Of a stretch of 64,000 nucleotides of DNA, positions 11,639 to 24,040 are shown in pieces. Source of the DNA: Theobroma cacao (lineage: Eukaryota; Streptophyta; Magnoliopsida; Malvales; Malvaceae); contig NC_030850.1 in assembly GCF_000208745.1 (NCBI RefSeq), forward strand, positions 14,415,577 to 14,479,576, given 5' to 3'. Below the pieces are notes generated by a model, which searched no databases, had not been told where the DNA came from, and saw only the letters and a program-made list of their open reading frames with translations. Every line of letters begins with the position of its first letter. The first letter of the stretch is position 1. The translations under genes and the position numbers were made by a program.

Positions 11639-12948
11639 TAATACATCCTTAAGGTAGTAAAAAATTAGCTTTTTTGGAGCCTTCAATTAATCTTATACTA
11701 CCAGATATTGAATTGACATTGGCTTTTTTTTCGTTGTCAAGTAAGAAAAATATTTCTTGTCTTTCAATATAGTGTGTGTTATAGCAATGTCTACTAGACA
11801 TATATTTACATCATAGATCTTCAATCCAACAATATGAATATTCATATTTTCTTTTCAATAAAATAAAATATATGCAATAAGAAATTTACAAGTTAAAATG
11901 AAAAAACATTAAATATGTAATTAAAACACATAATAAGAACGTATCCTTTAAATATAATAAGAACATATTAGAGCATCTTCATAACATAGTTATATTAAAA
12001 CATACCAATTACTATTAAGTTCATTCTCGGATATTTCCATTATTAATTAAATGATCAATTCCTTCTACAGGACAAGAAAATCAACAATGAATATTTCTAT
12101 TACCAATCATATAATCAAGTCCTCTTTCAGGATGGATAGATATCTTGATGTGCTATATCAACTTGGCCATGATTGAATCATCACAAGATGTTATAGTTTT
12201 CGGTGATGCTTGATTCAATTCAAGATGTACAATAGGTACGTAACCAATGGTCTTTCATGTCACATTAATGACAATATGGTTTCTATATTCCTCCTTTTTT
12301 TTTCTATTTTTGTCTTTCCATTTTTGTCTTTTCATTATTCATCCACTTCTGGTGGGTTAAAAGTATTCATCTACTTTTTTTGATGAGTTATTCACTTCTT
12401 GTGAGTCAGTGGGTTACAGCATTCATCCACTTCTTGTGGTAACATTATCCATCCACTTCTGGTGGCAAACTTATTCTTAGATTCTTATGTTAAAATTATC
12501 CATCCACTTCTGGTGGTAAAATTATTTTAGAATTAAAATAGTGATAGTGTAAATTATTATAACGACCTTTTTCCATATCCATGATCATAATTATTAAATG
12601 ATGTGGCATTCACTTCAGGGAATAGATAGATTCATGAAGATAGATTCATGACCATGACCATAATTATTAAATGATGTCGCATTCACTTTAGGGAATGGAC
12701 AAATTTATAATTTTTTTTATTAGTAGCTCATTTGTTACATTCACTTCAGGGAAGAGATATTATGATTTTTCATTAATAGCTATATAATAGCAAATTCACT
12801 TTCCAATTAAGGGACAGAATATAATATATACTATATGATAGTAAAATTCATATTCAGGTTGATTTTAAGAGAATAGAAATACTAAAGAGATATCAAGTCA
12901 TTTACCTGATTTTGTTACAACTAAAAATTAAAGACCAACCATTGAAAT
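11639..12948 (-). mobile_element. Copia-like remnant, internal region, antisense
   Basis: From about 12240 this matches the plus-strand sequence at about 41775 onward, which also leads to a ~285-bp LTR. It holds degenerate direct repeats: blocks around CATCCACTTCTGGTGG (12340-12520) and around CATTCACTTCAGGGAA with ATTATTAAATGATGT (12590-12760). No open frame survives. The remnant continues at 15896 after the solo LTR. Bases 11639-12240 have no counterpart elsewhere in the window and I see no gene in them. Confidence 0.6.
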
Positions 12949-15890
12949 TGTCACGACCCGATACTCCCCTCGAACCCGTGACAACTGTCGCGGTGTCTCA
13001 GTAGACACTCATTACCCGGAATGTTAACCCGAAACCCCGCAACGCTTTAATATCAGTTTCTCATTTCCCTTGTGAGCAACCATTGTCAAATATCGTGTTC
13101 TAAAAGATTTTAAGCTGTTTCCAACTTAAAATAAATAAAATATTAATTTTCGTCTCACAGGGGTATTTTGGTCATTTTTTCAAAAATTTCGAAACCAGCC
13201 AATAATTTAGTATATAAGTGCAGAACACATATTTCAAAATCAAAAATAAATTTAGATGTCTAAAACGTTCGTTTAAAACGAAATTATGATTATTTGGATA
13301 TAATAAGAAAATAAAATAAATATTAAGTAAAATATTCTATTTTCTTATTAAACAATATTTTCAGAGTTATACGTAGATAATTTTTGTAGCGTAAAAGCAA
13401 AGTAAATTCATACATACTGTAATACAGTAAAGCAGAGTATTTAATTTAATTTACAATGACCAGTGGGCCCTCGAATAACCAAAATGAAAGAGGACTATGA
13501 ACCTACAGTTTGAAAGAATGCAAATCCAAGGGTAGTTCTCGATGAACTCAACTATCCATAGCTTAATCTGAGCCTGAAATAGGTGGAAATGAGAGTGGTG
13601 AGATTTTATAATCCCAGTGAGTAAACAAACATCATCTGAAATATCTAAAGTCGAGTAAAAGGAGACAATTAATATATTTCATCTCAATATGTATTTCATA
13701 ACATAAATATTCATTTCATTTAAATATTCAACATGGCTTATGAGTATCTTAAAAGCTTGGCTCCTGTCAAAATCATTCTCGGGGATACCTTGGTCGAGGC
13801 ATCTAATCGAGTCCGCCAAGGCTGTTAAAAAGTTCGTATACACGTAAACATATTTTTAGTTTGAAAAACACAGTCATTCCTTGGCGTTAGCGGAGTTCAT
13901 CATCACGAGGTGGTTCGGCGTGACGTGAACTCTGTCCATACCTCAAGAGATACCCTACGCGCCTCTCCGACCGAGGTATATATATATATATCCGGATTTC
14001 GTGCCCCTCTAATAGGCCGATCCACAGAATTCGCCTACTACAGCAAGCTAAACCCACCATACAATAAAATTTTGACAGTATGACAGGGCTAATATTTTAC
14101 TACCCAGCCTACAAGGGTAAAACAAAACAATTCATACAATTCATAAAACACAGCCCAGCCAGTCATGCCAACACAATAACAATATAACATAAGCCATCAA
14201 TTTCCAATCATAAATTTACAACATACCGGTGGTCTCCAATTACTCTATTTTCAAAAGCATTATTTCATTTCAAGACAATTTATAAAATCTTTTCATTTAA
14301 ACACATTTTGTTTACAAAACATAAAAATTTACCATTTGAACTCATTTTCATAAAATTCACCAAAACCTTATAAAAACATACTTTAGATAATTAAAATGAT
14401 GGTAAGGTTACTCACTATTTCGGGAGTCGAATTTCTAGAGTACTCTGATTACCGATCCTCGGGTATAATTTCCTTGCCATTATCGAAGGATTCACCACCT
14501 AGACATAGCACAAAATCGAGAAACTTACTACATTGGTACTAAATCGAAATTAAACTAATTTGGACTACTAATGCATGATATAGAATGCAAAAATGTCTGA
14601 ATAGCCGTTTAAATACGGTATTCGACCTAATTCGCACTTTTTCGGTGTAATTGGCTAAAACTTCCAATTTAACTCCAAATCGATTTCTTTCACTTTCTAC
14701 ACTCTAATTATACTTAAAATACCTCAATGACTGTGAATATGATTCAATTTATCAGCCCGAATCATAAATCGCACATGTCTATACATTAGGTAAAAATTTA
14801 GATTTTCATGCCAAAATTTCCCATTAAATTTTTAGCCTCACCAATCATTAAATACCACCAAAATATCATGAAATATCATCAATTTCAGCCTCAATATCCT
14901 CCCTAGAAAATTCGGCCTCTTATGGGTAATGGGAGAAAATGAATTTTTTTTCTTGTTGTTTTGTTTCTAAATATGCTAAACTAACTAAAAACACTAACAT
15001 AACTTAGAATCAAATCAATCCAACTTCATTCTCTCTCCATACCCATTTGGTCAGCCATGAATTCACCATGAAAACTTGAGTTCTAAGCATGAAAAATGAA
15101 AAAGAAAGCATGGGTAGTGTAAATCACAAAATAAAATCACAAAATTTTACCTTTATTAGCTTAATCCCTTGAAATCCCACACTTTTTCTTCAATTTTCCC
15201 ACCTAGGTTTTGTTCTTTCTTTGTTCTTCTTCACTTCATGCTTTGGCCAGCCATAATGAAGAAAATAGGCCAATTTTTTTTTATTTTAAAGCTAAAAAAA
15301 ATAAATGGATATTAACATGTCATGTGTCACCATTTCATTGGTCCATTTTTATTTCTTAACTATTAAGCTTTCTCTCTCCACCATATAAATCTCTTCAATT
15401 ATCCATGATAAAATTAGGTAAAATCCATGTGCTAGACAAGTGTCGGGTGTGTAAAATTACAATTTTGCCCCTAGAATGGTAAAATTATCATTTTACCCTT
15501 ATGTTTCGAAAAATACCGGAATTATAATTTTTCACTTCTCAACCTCAAATTATACTCCAATAAGTCAAATATTATCAAAATTTTCTAAAAAATTTCCATT
15601 TTGTCCTCGAGTGGCAAAATTACCATTTTACCCTTGGGTAGTGAAAATTTTGATTTGACTCCAAATTGATCCTCAAACTCCGAATTACCATTTTGAGTCA
15701 TCCATGGACTATGAAGCTCTTAATCTCACCTTAAAATTCCTATTTGATCTAGTTCGAAGCTTAAATCAACTTTGTTGTACCTCTAGGTACAATACCTACT
15801 TTTATAAATTTTTCGATACTCTCTTAGCATGCAATCATGCTATCATCACATGTATGTCATGACATGCATTTTATAAGATCAGGCTTTACA
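12949..15890 (-). repeat. Solo LTR of the Ty3 family with 5-bp target duplication
   Basis: A full-length antisense LTR of 2942 bp runs from TGTCACGACCC to ...CAGGCTTTACA. It is flanked by GAAAT on both sides (12944-12948 and 15891-15895). No internal retroelement sequence adjoins it, so it is a solo LTR left by recombination between two LTRs. The related Copia remnant at about 42410-42440 shows the equivalent site without the insertion (CCATTAAAATCCTTTTAAAG). Confidence 0.94.
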
Positions 15891-15895
15891 GAAAT

Positions 15896-16060
15896 CCTTT
15901 TAAAGCTTTGAGATGATGAAAATAAAGTAATAGCAACACTTACCTGATTTGCTAAAACTATAAATCAAAACTGAATCATTGAAATCCTTTTGAAGCTTGA
16001 AGATGATGAAACAAAATAATTCTAAAACTTGAGAGATCAGAGAGGATTGTGCTGATAACG
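15896..16060 (-). mobile_element. Copia-like remnant, internal region adjoining its LTR
   Basis: This is the continuation of 11639-12948 beyond the solo LTR. It contains two related blocks of the form GAAATCCTTTTAAAGCTT...GATGATGAAAA and ends, on the minus strand, with CGTTATCAGCAC directly after the LTR, a motif often found next to the LTR in plant Copia elements. Confidence 0.65.
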
Positions 16061-16351
16061 TGTTATGAAATAAATCTTAAAAGAAAAAATAAAAATAACT
16101 TGAAAGAATAATTAAAGAGAAGAAAGAAAGTGTTTAGGGGAGAAAAGAAATCTTATTGAAGTATATATTTACAAATGAAGTGAAGGGGTCTATTTATAGG
16201 CTAACAACCTCTTGAATCATAGTCCTAATCTAATTCTATCTAAAAGTTTAAATCATATTACATTTCTTGTATCTTGCCTTTTAGGCTGTTTGACTTGATT
16301 TGCACTTCTTGAGTCATAATATAATGGACATTCACATATTTATTCATAACA
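16061..16351 (-). repeat. Copia-like LTR, 291 bp
   Basis: The ends are a 9-bp inverted repeat, TGTTATGAA...TTCATAACA. A TATA-like CCTATAAATAG lies on the minus strand near 16190-16200. A related LTR is at 42583-42863. With the internal CGTTATCAGC motif on its low-coordinate side this is the 5' LTR of an antisense element. Confidence 0.8.
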
Positions 16352-16554
16352 AAATGTAATAAATTAAAAAATATGAAAGAATATTTGACCTTTCAACTAT
16401 TAAAATCATAATTAATATCGAGATATGACTATTAATTATAGACATAATAAAATGTAATAAATTAAAAAATATGAAAAAATATTTGACCTTTCGATTATTA
16501 AAAATCATATTTAATATTGAGATAATATCAAGGTAGATCATTTTTCATCCTTAC
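16352..16554 (+). repeat. Tail of a further defensin-block copy (two ~95-bp sub-repeats)
   Basis: Two tandem AT-rich units (AAAATGTAATAAATTAAAAA...ATTTGACCTTTC...TTAATATTGAGATA) match the double unit at 30330-30540 and the single one at 17160-17270. In the 29-31 kb block this lies downstream of the gene, so its presence here points to a third, mostly lost, upstream copy. No gene is visible. Confidence 0.6.
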
Positions 16555-17240
16555 TTTTAAATATTTCATTTATTTATAAAACAGACTAATATTTATATAT
16601 ATAAATATATTATTGTTTAATTAAAATATATTTCTTTAATATTTTGTCTTTTATTAAATAGAGTTTAGGTTTTGGAGTTTAATATTGCTCATTAAACCTG
16701 GATTTTCTTTCCATATAGGACGTCAATGAATTAATAACTTGTTTCTCAAAAACTTTTTTCTACTTTCATTACCTAGTATCCAAAAAAATAATGCTTTGTC
16801 GCTTTTAATTAAGTAATTAATATGCTATTCTCAATATTTTTGTTTTCCTTTATGTTATTTTTAATAATATATAATAAGTGGTAAGATGCTCACTCACTTT
16901 GGGCAGCATTCTTATTATCCTAAAACCGTTAAATATAGGTCTTTTTGCATCTTCGGTAGTTGAAAAAGGAAGCTTATGAGGTAGAAACAAAAAAGAAAAA
17001 AAAGAAAAAGTACATATGGTTCTCATGAGTGTTATTTCAATTAAGAATAAACTATTTTTTTTCATTACTTTTTAATAGATTATTTATCAAGTATTATTAT
17101 TTACATAAATAGAACTTATTCACATAAATTATGAAATATATATATATGAATATTAATTATAAATGTAATAAAATATAATAAATTAAAAAATATGAAAAAC
17201 TATTCGACTTGTCAATTATATTAAAACCACATTTAATATC
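16555..17240 (+). pseudogene. Defensin-like paralog with gene body deleted
   Basis: Bases 16555-16735 match the promoter region of the intact defensin-like gene (29250-29412), including TTTGGAGTTTAATATTGCT and TTTCTTTCCATATAG. Bases from about 16770 match its 3' flank from about 29965 (AATAATGCTTTGT...). Between them the transcription start, both exons and the intron (about 550 bp in the other copy) are replaced by about 35 unrelated bases. Nothing here can encode the peptide. Confidence 0.75.
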
Positions 17241-17524
17241 AAGATAATATGAGGATGGATTTTTTTTTATCATTACATTTTAGTATTTCATTACAGAACA
17301 ACAAAATTGGTCCGGGGGCCAAGAACACAACTCAAAGCCACCCAATGAAGCCATGCACAGAAACAACAGCCGCCGCAAAACAAGAGCAAGGAATTAACAA
17401 CCGCAAAGGAGCCTATTCAAAACACCCTGCAAAACCTTACGCTATACAAAAGAAGTGGAACAAGAACAGCAAGAGCACAACTGAACCGACCCAATCAAGA
17501 CACAAGCTCAATTATTATATATAA
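17241..17524 (-). mobile_element. Probable LINE 3'-end fragment
   Basis: This is a locally GC-richer stretch, near-identical to 30700-30950. On the minus strand it includes TTCTTGGCCCCCG and TTTTGTTGTTCTG, resembling the 3' end of plant LINEs. The better-preserved copy at 30655-30950 runs into a T/A-rich tail. Assignment is by resemblance only. Confidence 0.4.
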
Positions 17525-18058
17525 TATAAATAATAGTTGAAAACATATTAAAAATTATGAAATAGAGTCGAATCTTCCATCCACGAAAGCCGCCTTTGGC
17601 ATTGAGATAATAAGCTTGGTTATGGATTAAAGTTTCAACCACTCCTAAATGTAAAACAACCAAAACCATTTTGACTTTTAAATGTTAAAAGTGAGTTATC
17701 CTAATGCCTTTATACAACTTAGCTTTTTATTATTCTATCATGTAGTTTTGGATATTTTAACTCTAAAACAAAAATATCAAACATCCAAAATTTTTAAAAA
17801 TTTGCATCAGAATGTTTAATTTGATATAAGTGCATGAATTTCATACTCAAAGAATTAGTTCAAATACTGTTTATCCTAAATCAAAAAAATAAAATTATAA
17901 CTACTTTTTCACAATAATTTTTGAATCTCAATTTTCGGACCACACTTTCACTGAGATCAAATTAAGTTAAATAAAATTTAAGTCGGACAAATTTCAAAAT
18001 AGCTCATTTTAAAAAATTATGTACAATACTTTAGTCCCCTCTTATCTATTTATGAAAG

Positions 18059-18096
<38 letters not shown>

Positions 18097-18480
18097 CACA
18101 CACACACACACATCATATTTTATATATGTATAAAATAATATTTATAGATAATCATAATATATTATTTATTAATGTATAAAATAAAATATGTAAAATTATT
18201 TTTTTGTTTACATAATATATTGTTTATGACTTATTATTGAGTAAATATATTATTTTGTAAAATATAAATTACTTATATATTAATATCTAAAAGTTCTATG
18301 TTAATATTATATAGAATATGAAATTAATATATGTTATAGTTTTATATGTTATAAAGTTTGTATATATAATAACTACCATACTATATATTATATAAACAAA
18401 GGCAATAACTAATTAAGTTATTAAGTGTGTATTCATATAAAATAAAGTTTATTACAATGATTCGGGTAGTTCAAATTAAA
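17525..18480. other. AT-rich intergenic sequence; first part belongs to the duplicated block
   Basis: Bases 17525-18000 match 30945-31470 (for example GTCGAATCTTCCA, CACGAAAGCCGC and GAGATAATAAGCTTGG). The rest is AT-rich with no frame longer than background and no recognised element apart from the compound microsatellite. Confidence 0.6.
18058..18112. repeat. Compound microsatellite (TA)n(GA)n(CA)n
   Basis: Three uninterrupted dinucleotide runs abut: TA, then GA, then CA, about 55 bases in total. Adjacent runs differ by one base of the unit, as expected when one run grows out of another. Confidence 0.95.
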
Positions 18481-18689
18481 CAATATCAGTCAGGCCATTA
18501 GCTGTGGACGGTAACCATTTAATATCAACCTAGGAAGAATTCATATTAATTTATCAAAGTCTGGGTTGAAATTGCAACGAATTCTTCCATGGTGAAGCAG
18601 ATATATTGAAAGAAGGCATTGCGGTCTGAGGTAAGTGTGATGATTTAGATATAGGCGAATTATTTGCTGCGGTTACTAAGGAATGTGAT

Positions 18690-19502
18690 GGCTGCATGGA
18701 GCATGGGGAGCCTGGTTTTTTTTTTTTTTTTTATGCTTTAAATTCACGCAAGGCCCACCAACAGGCCCAGCATGGGGAGCCTGTTGGTAACATTAGTGTT
18801 ACTAAAAGAGGGGAAGGTAGACCGAAGGGTAGGAAGAATTTGAGAATCGGAGAAAACCGGTGGACGATGGGAGGTCTTTTGTAGTAATTCTAGAGTGATA
18901 GAGGGAGATGTAAAATATCATTTGGAAGACATTAATAAAGCAACATCTGACACAATTAAGGAGGAAGCGAAGGTTGTGTGGTCAGTCAAAGAAAGACTTG
19001 GCATTGATTTTACAAATGCTACGGAGGATGTATTAGAAATAATGGCTGCCTTGGGAAAGGAGGAATAGTAAATCATGAATTTATGGTAGTTTGGATGGTG
19101 ATTATGTGTTTTGTTATTAATGATAATTACTACATGGGATGGTATATGCGTGTGGGGGAAAAGAGAAGAGCAATTAGGAGGTCGATTAAGTCAGAGAATC
19201 CTAATGTTGTCTTTTTACAGCAAATAAAATTAAAAAATTCCACTTGGAACTTGTATGGATCTATATGGTGTAAGGGTCAAATTAAAGGAGTCAGTGTGCA
19301 TTCAGAAGCGTGATTGGGGGGTTTAATGACGATTTGGCGTGATGAATTTTTTGTTGGGGAAGAACAAATTCTGAACAAACATTTTATTCTTGTGATTGGT
19401 ACTATTTATGGGTCAATCAAAACGTGTGGTTTGTTGAATATTTATGCTCCCAATTATGACAATGAGCGATTGTTACTATATATGGGCTACTTTAAAAAGT
19501 AA
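18690..19502 (+). pseudogene. L1-type LINE, 5' fragment: ORF1-like end and apurinic endonuclease domain
   Basis: Bases 18800-19066 carry the RGEGRPKGRKN-type basic motif and a tail ending in LGIDFTNATEDVLEIMAALGKEE, typical of the region before the endonuclease in plant L1 elements. Bases 19150-19490 encode the start of the endonuclease/exonuclease/phosphatase domain: RRAIRR.IKSENPNVVFLQQIK, then GGLMTIWRDEF and LLNIYAPNYDNERLLL. A TGA at 19311 interrupts it. The endonuclease is cut off near 19500, where hAT-type sequence begins. Reverse transcriptase is absent here. Confidence 0.8.
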
Positions 19503-19620
19503 ATTTCACTTTTTAAATTTCACTATATATGGGCCATTGTTTATGCTTGTTACTATTATTCTTTTTCACTTTAACATACCAAATTTACCTATATGATAAT
19601 TAACTATTTTTTTTTTGCGT

Positions 19621-21794
19621 ATGTCAAATGAAATTGATGAGGATATAAATTTGACAACTAATGACTCAACATTTACGCCTCTTGTTAAGGTAAGTGCTAC
19701 TAAAAGCGACATAAGAAGTGAAGTGGTAAGCTCTAAACCATAAAAGCAAAAGGAACCATTTAAGACGTCATCACTTGTATGACATCACTTCACAAAATTT
19801 ATTGATGACAAAAGTAATCATAAGGTTAGATGTGGTCATTGTGATAAGGTTTTATGTGTTTATACAAAAAAAAATGGAACATTTTCCCTAAATAATCATG
19901 TTAAGGTTTGTCCGAAGTTGAAAATGCTCCGTGCTAGTGAGAAGAGTAATCAAATGGGATTAGTTTTTTCATCAAAAGGAGATGGGTTTTTGGGTAGTTG
20001 GAAGTTTGATCATAATGCAATTAGGAGGAGTTTAGTTGAGATGATCATTATAGATGAGTTACCTTTTAGATTTGTGAAAGCTAAAAGGTATAGGAAACAC
20101 ACAAAGAAAGCTTGTCCTAGATTTCGTATACCTTCACGATGGATTGTTTCTAGGGATTGTTATAAGGTTTATGTTGATGAAAAAATTTATATGAAAAAAA
20201 TTTTAGGACCATATCTTGGTGGAATATGTCTCACCACAAACACATGGACTTTAGTACAAAGAATTAATTATTTGTGCCTGACTGCTCATTTAATTGATAA
20301 AAACTGAAAATTGCAGAAAAAGATTTGAACTTTTGTCCTATTACTAGTTACAAAGGTCAGGCTATTGGGAAGGCAATTAATAAATGTTTGGGTGATTGGG
20401 GGATTCAAAAGATTTTTTCTATTACTGTTGATAATACTAGTCCCGATGATGCTGCAATAGGACATTTAAAGAAAAAATTTAATGTTGCCAGAACTAGTAT
20501 TTTAGAAGGTAAATTTTTTCATATGAGATGAGTTGCACATATTGTTAAACTTATTGTGACTAATGGATTAATGGATATCAATGAATCAATTGCTCATGTT
20601 AGAGCAGTAGTGACATATATTAAACAATCTCTTTCTAGATTAACCAAGTTTAAGGAATGTGCTACTAGTGCAGGAGTTTATAGTATGTGTTTATTGTGTT
20701 TGGATGTGCATACCAAATGCAATTCTACTTTTTTATGTTAGATACAACTGTGAAATTTGATAGGGCTTTTGCGTCATTTGAGTTTTGTGATAGTAGTTAC
20801 AAAAGTCAACTAGTGAGGAATGGAGATGCGGTGCCTGATGATAACGATTGGGTAACTATTAAGAGGATTTCTCTTTTCTTGAAAGAGTTTTATGATGTAA
20901 ATGTGAATGTTTCAGGTACATCTTAAGCCATTGCCAATTCTTTTCTAGATTATATTTCTGATGTGTATGGCACTTTAATTGAATGGCAACAAAGTGATGA
21001 TATTGATTTGAAGTCTATGGTAATGAGAATGAAAGCTAAATTTGACAAGTATTGGGGGAATATGGAAAAAATGAATTTGGTGTCGTACATTGCCTCGATT
21101 CTTGATCCGAGAAAAAAACTTGTTTGTTGAATTTACTTTTGCATATATGTATTCTCCCGAGCAAGCTTTGCTGATATTTTCTTTGGTGAGAAGAACAATG
21201 GATGAGTTGTTTCAATGTTATAAAAAAATGTTGCAACCCTAACCTCATGCTCATGTCAGTGAAAGTGGTCAAGAGTCTCAAATATCAATGACAATGAGAC
21301 AAGTCACCGATGGTGAAAGTGGGCATGACAGTGCTGTTGTTTTGAGTGCAAAGATCCAATAACTACTAAGAAAAGATTGGGTCCATTTAAGAGGCATCAA
21401 TTAAACAATCGCTTAAAGGAGCAGAAATTGGAATTGGATAAATATTTTTTTTGATCTGATAGATGATGATGCTAGTGAGGATACTAACTTTGATATTCTC
21501 ATGCGGTGGAAACTCAATTAGTATAGGTTTCCTATACTTGCTACTATTGCTCATAATGTATTGGCGGTTCCTGTATCAACAGTTGCTTCAGAATCTGCTT
21601 TTTGTACTGATAAACGTGTGCTTGATGCATATAGGAGTTCTTTTACTCTTAAGATAATGCAAGCATTTATCTGTGCTCAAGATTGGCTATATGGAAAAGC
21701 ACGTGGTGATCCAGAGCAAATTGAGGATGATTTAAACGAGATCAATAAACTTGTTTTCGAAAATTATTTCTTTCTTTCTTTAGTTTTTGTTTAA
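19621..21794 (+). pseudogene. hAT transposase, broken
   Basis: The enzyme would cut and reinsert the element. At about 19770-19920 a BED zinc finger is visible (VRCGHCDKVL ... LNNHVKVCP, giving C-x2-C and H/C ligands). The central RNase-H-like domain runs through 19918-20930 with the conserved GGICLTTNTWT and ITVDNTSPDD motifs, and RCVAHI is broken by a stop at 20529. The dimerisation domain at the C terminus is clear at 21580-21720: PVSTVASESAFCTDKRVLD followed by SFTLKIMQAFICAQDWL. Several stops and frameshifts separate these pieces, so no active protein is possible. Confidence 0.88.
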
Positions 21795-22459
21795 TTTACC
21801 ATAATATAGTATCATTTTATATAGTATCGTTTTGTTATCTCAATTTATTTCTTTGTATCTTTAGTTCTATGTTTAAAGATTTTACCATATTTGTTATTTT
21901 TTTTTTTAGATTTGTCAAAGATTATATTGAAAGCCCAAACGTGAGACTGAGGCTAAGTCTGAGTCTGAGTTTGAGTAATGTGTTATTCCCATCAACTATT
22001 TCCACTTTTTAGGTAATATTATCATTAAGTGTTATGCATATTTACATTTATGAGTTATTTAGATTATCTTAACACAATTATTTATACTAATTATTTTATA
22101 CTTTTACATTTTAGGAACATGTCCTGGAAAATTGCTGAATTGAAGTTGGAGGTCCAAGGTTCATCAAATCTATGTTTTGAAATTTAATAATTTATGTTGT
22201 GTAACTCCTAAATTTTATGGTTGTAGTATGTACAATTTATTAATTTATATTATACTTCTTGCATTTAGATTAATTGCATTGCATACCTTACTAAATTGCA
22301 TTATGTACAATTTATGAAAACCTTTTTCCCTTATCTTTTTCATTTTATTTAATATTTTTGTTAACCAATTTAATATATAGTGTTTATTTCTTCTTTAAAA
22401 AAATTTAATTGTTGGTTGTGCATTCTTATAAATAACAATATAGTGCTTATTGTTTTTTT

Positions 22460-23695
22460 CATCAAAATACCTGGGAAGTCCCTATACTAGGGTATTTTCT
22501 TCAATTTAGTCCCTCTACTCAAAATCGTAATGTTTTAGTTTCTAAATTTTGAAAATTGCTTCAATTTAGTCCCTCTAACATTTTTTGTTTAAATTTACCG
22601 CTACGGTGCTGACGTCAACGTTAACGTGGCATTGATGTAGCACCTAATGCTGACGTGGCAGTGCCACGTCAACGTGTCAGGGTGACATGGCATTACCACG
22701 TCACCCTTTGAGTTCAAATGCTGACGTGGCACTACCACATCAGCATCTAGTCCCGAGGTGCCACATGGCACAATAAAAGGCTACCACGTGGCACATCATG
22801 ATATTACATGTGGCATATTAAAAGGTTGACACATGGCACTATTATTATTCAAAACAAGACATGCTCTTTCTATGACTCAAAGTCAAGACCTTTAACTAGT
22901 ATAGTAAAGCCTTTACCACCATACCCAAACCTTTACTTGTAATTATTGTTTGCTTGTTTTTTATTTTTTCTTTTTTCTTTTCTTGTCTCTTTTTCTTTCT
23001 TATTTTTTTTCTTTCTTTCCTCAAAAATGATCATTTTGGAGTTTTCTATTTTAGAGAAGAAGGCTTCAAAGGGTGTTTGTAGCTAGGGTTTTTGAAAGTA
23101 TAAAAATACTCTAAAATGATGTAGTTTTGAGGAAAGAAAGAAAAAGAGAAAAGAAAAGAAGAAATAAAAAACAAGCAAATACCAATTACAAGTAAAGGTT
23201 TGGGTATGGTGGTAAAGGTTTTACTGTACTTGTTAGAGGTTTTGAATTCGAACCACAATAAAAGTGTGCTTTGTTTTGAATAATAATGCCACGTGTCAAC
23301 CTCTTAGTGTGCCACATGTCAATATCATGATATGTCATGTGGCACCTCAGGACTAGATGCTGATGTGGCAATGCCACATCAGCATGTCAAGTGACATGGT
23401 AGCGCCACATCAACATTTTGAGCTCAAAGTGTAACGTGGCAATGCCATGTAATTTTTTGTGATGACATGGCAACGCCACGTCAACCTAACAAGTTGACAT
23501 GGCTTTGCCACGTCAGCATTAGGTGCTACATCAGTGCTAATGTCGGCACCATAACAGTAAATTTAAACAAAAAATGTTAGATGGACTAAATTGAAGCAAT
23601 TCTCAAAATTAAGGGATTAAAATGTTACGATTTTGAGTAGAATGACTAAATTGAAGAAAATACCCTAGTATAGGGACTTCCCAAGTATTTTGACC
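22460..23695. mobile_element. Foldback Mutator-type element, 1236 bp, almost wholly inverted repeat
   Basis: The left end (ATCAAAATACCTGGGAAGTC) and the reverse complement of the right end (GGTCAAAATACTTGGGAAGT) match, and similarity continues inward for about 590 bp on each side to a small centre near 23053-23098. Both flanks are TGTTTTTTT (22451-22459 and 23696-23704), a 9-bp target duplication as in Mutator-like elements. Within each arm short palindromes of the GTGGCANTGCCAC kind recur. It has no coding capacity. It lies in the 3' noncoding part of the hAT element. Confidence 0.88.
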
Positions 23696-24040
23696 TGTTT
23701 TTTTATTAAAAAAATTGTATAGTGTTTACTTATATAATTAAAAATAAATAATTTGGGTTGGATTAATTATTTAAACATGGTTACATGGGTTTGATTTTAA
23801 TTAAAAATATGGGCTTCACACAATTTTAAGTCCAAGCGCAACACAAAATTGTCAACTTTTATTAGCTTTGGACCATTTAAGTCCAAGCCCACTTAAAATT
23901 TCAACAGATCGAAACCGAGGTCAACTTTGGTTGACTAGTTTTTCATTGTAATCGGTCGACTTTGGTCGGCTGAAATTTTCCATTGGTTTCGTTGATTTTG
24001 GTTTCTCCCGAAACCAAAACTGACCGATGCACTCCCCTAG

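Larger units (their letters stand above)
19503..24040 (+). mobile_element. hAT (Ac-like) DNA transposon, degenerate
   Basis: A broken hAT transposase (19621-21794) is followed by noncoding sequence with CGGTCGACTTTGGTCGG-type subterminal motifs (23880-24020) and a 3' end ACCGATGCACTCCCCTAG (24023-24040), the inverse of the common plant hAT-Ac start. I could not find the matching 5' terminus near 19503, so the left boundary is only where LINE coding stops. A foldback element sits inside at 22460-23695. Confidence 0.75.

Noticed and set aside
17249..17524. 91-codon plus-strand frame
   Set aside because: Opposite strand of the LINE-like fragment, with no counterpart frame in the duplicate copy at 30700-30950.
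19503..19620. Search for the hAT 5' terminal inverted repeat
   Set aside because: No match to the 3' end ACCGATGCACTCCCCTAG was found; the 5' end is probably deleted.
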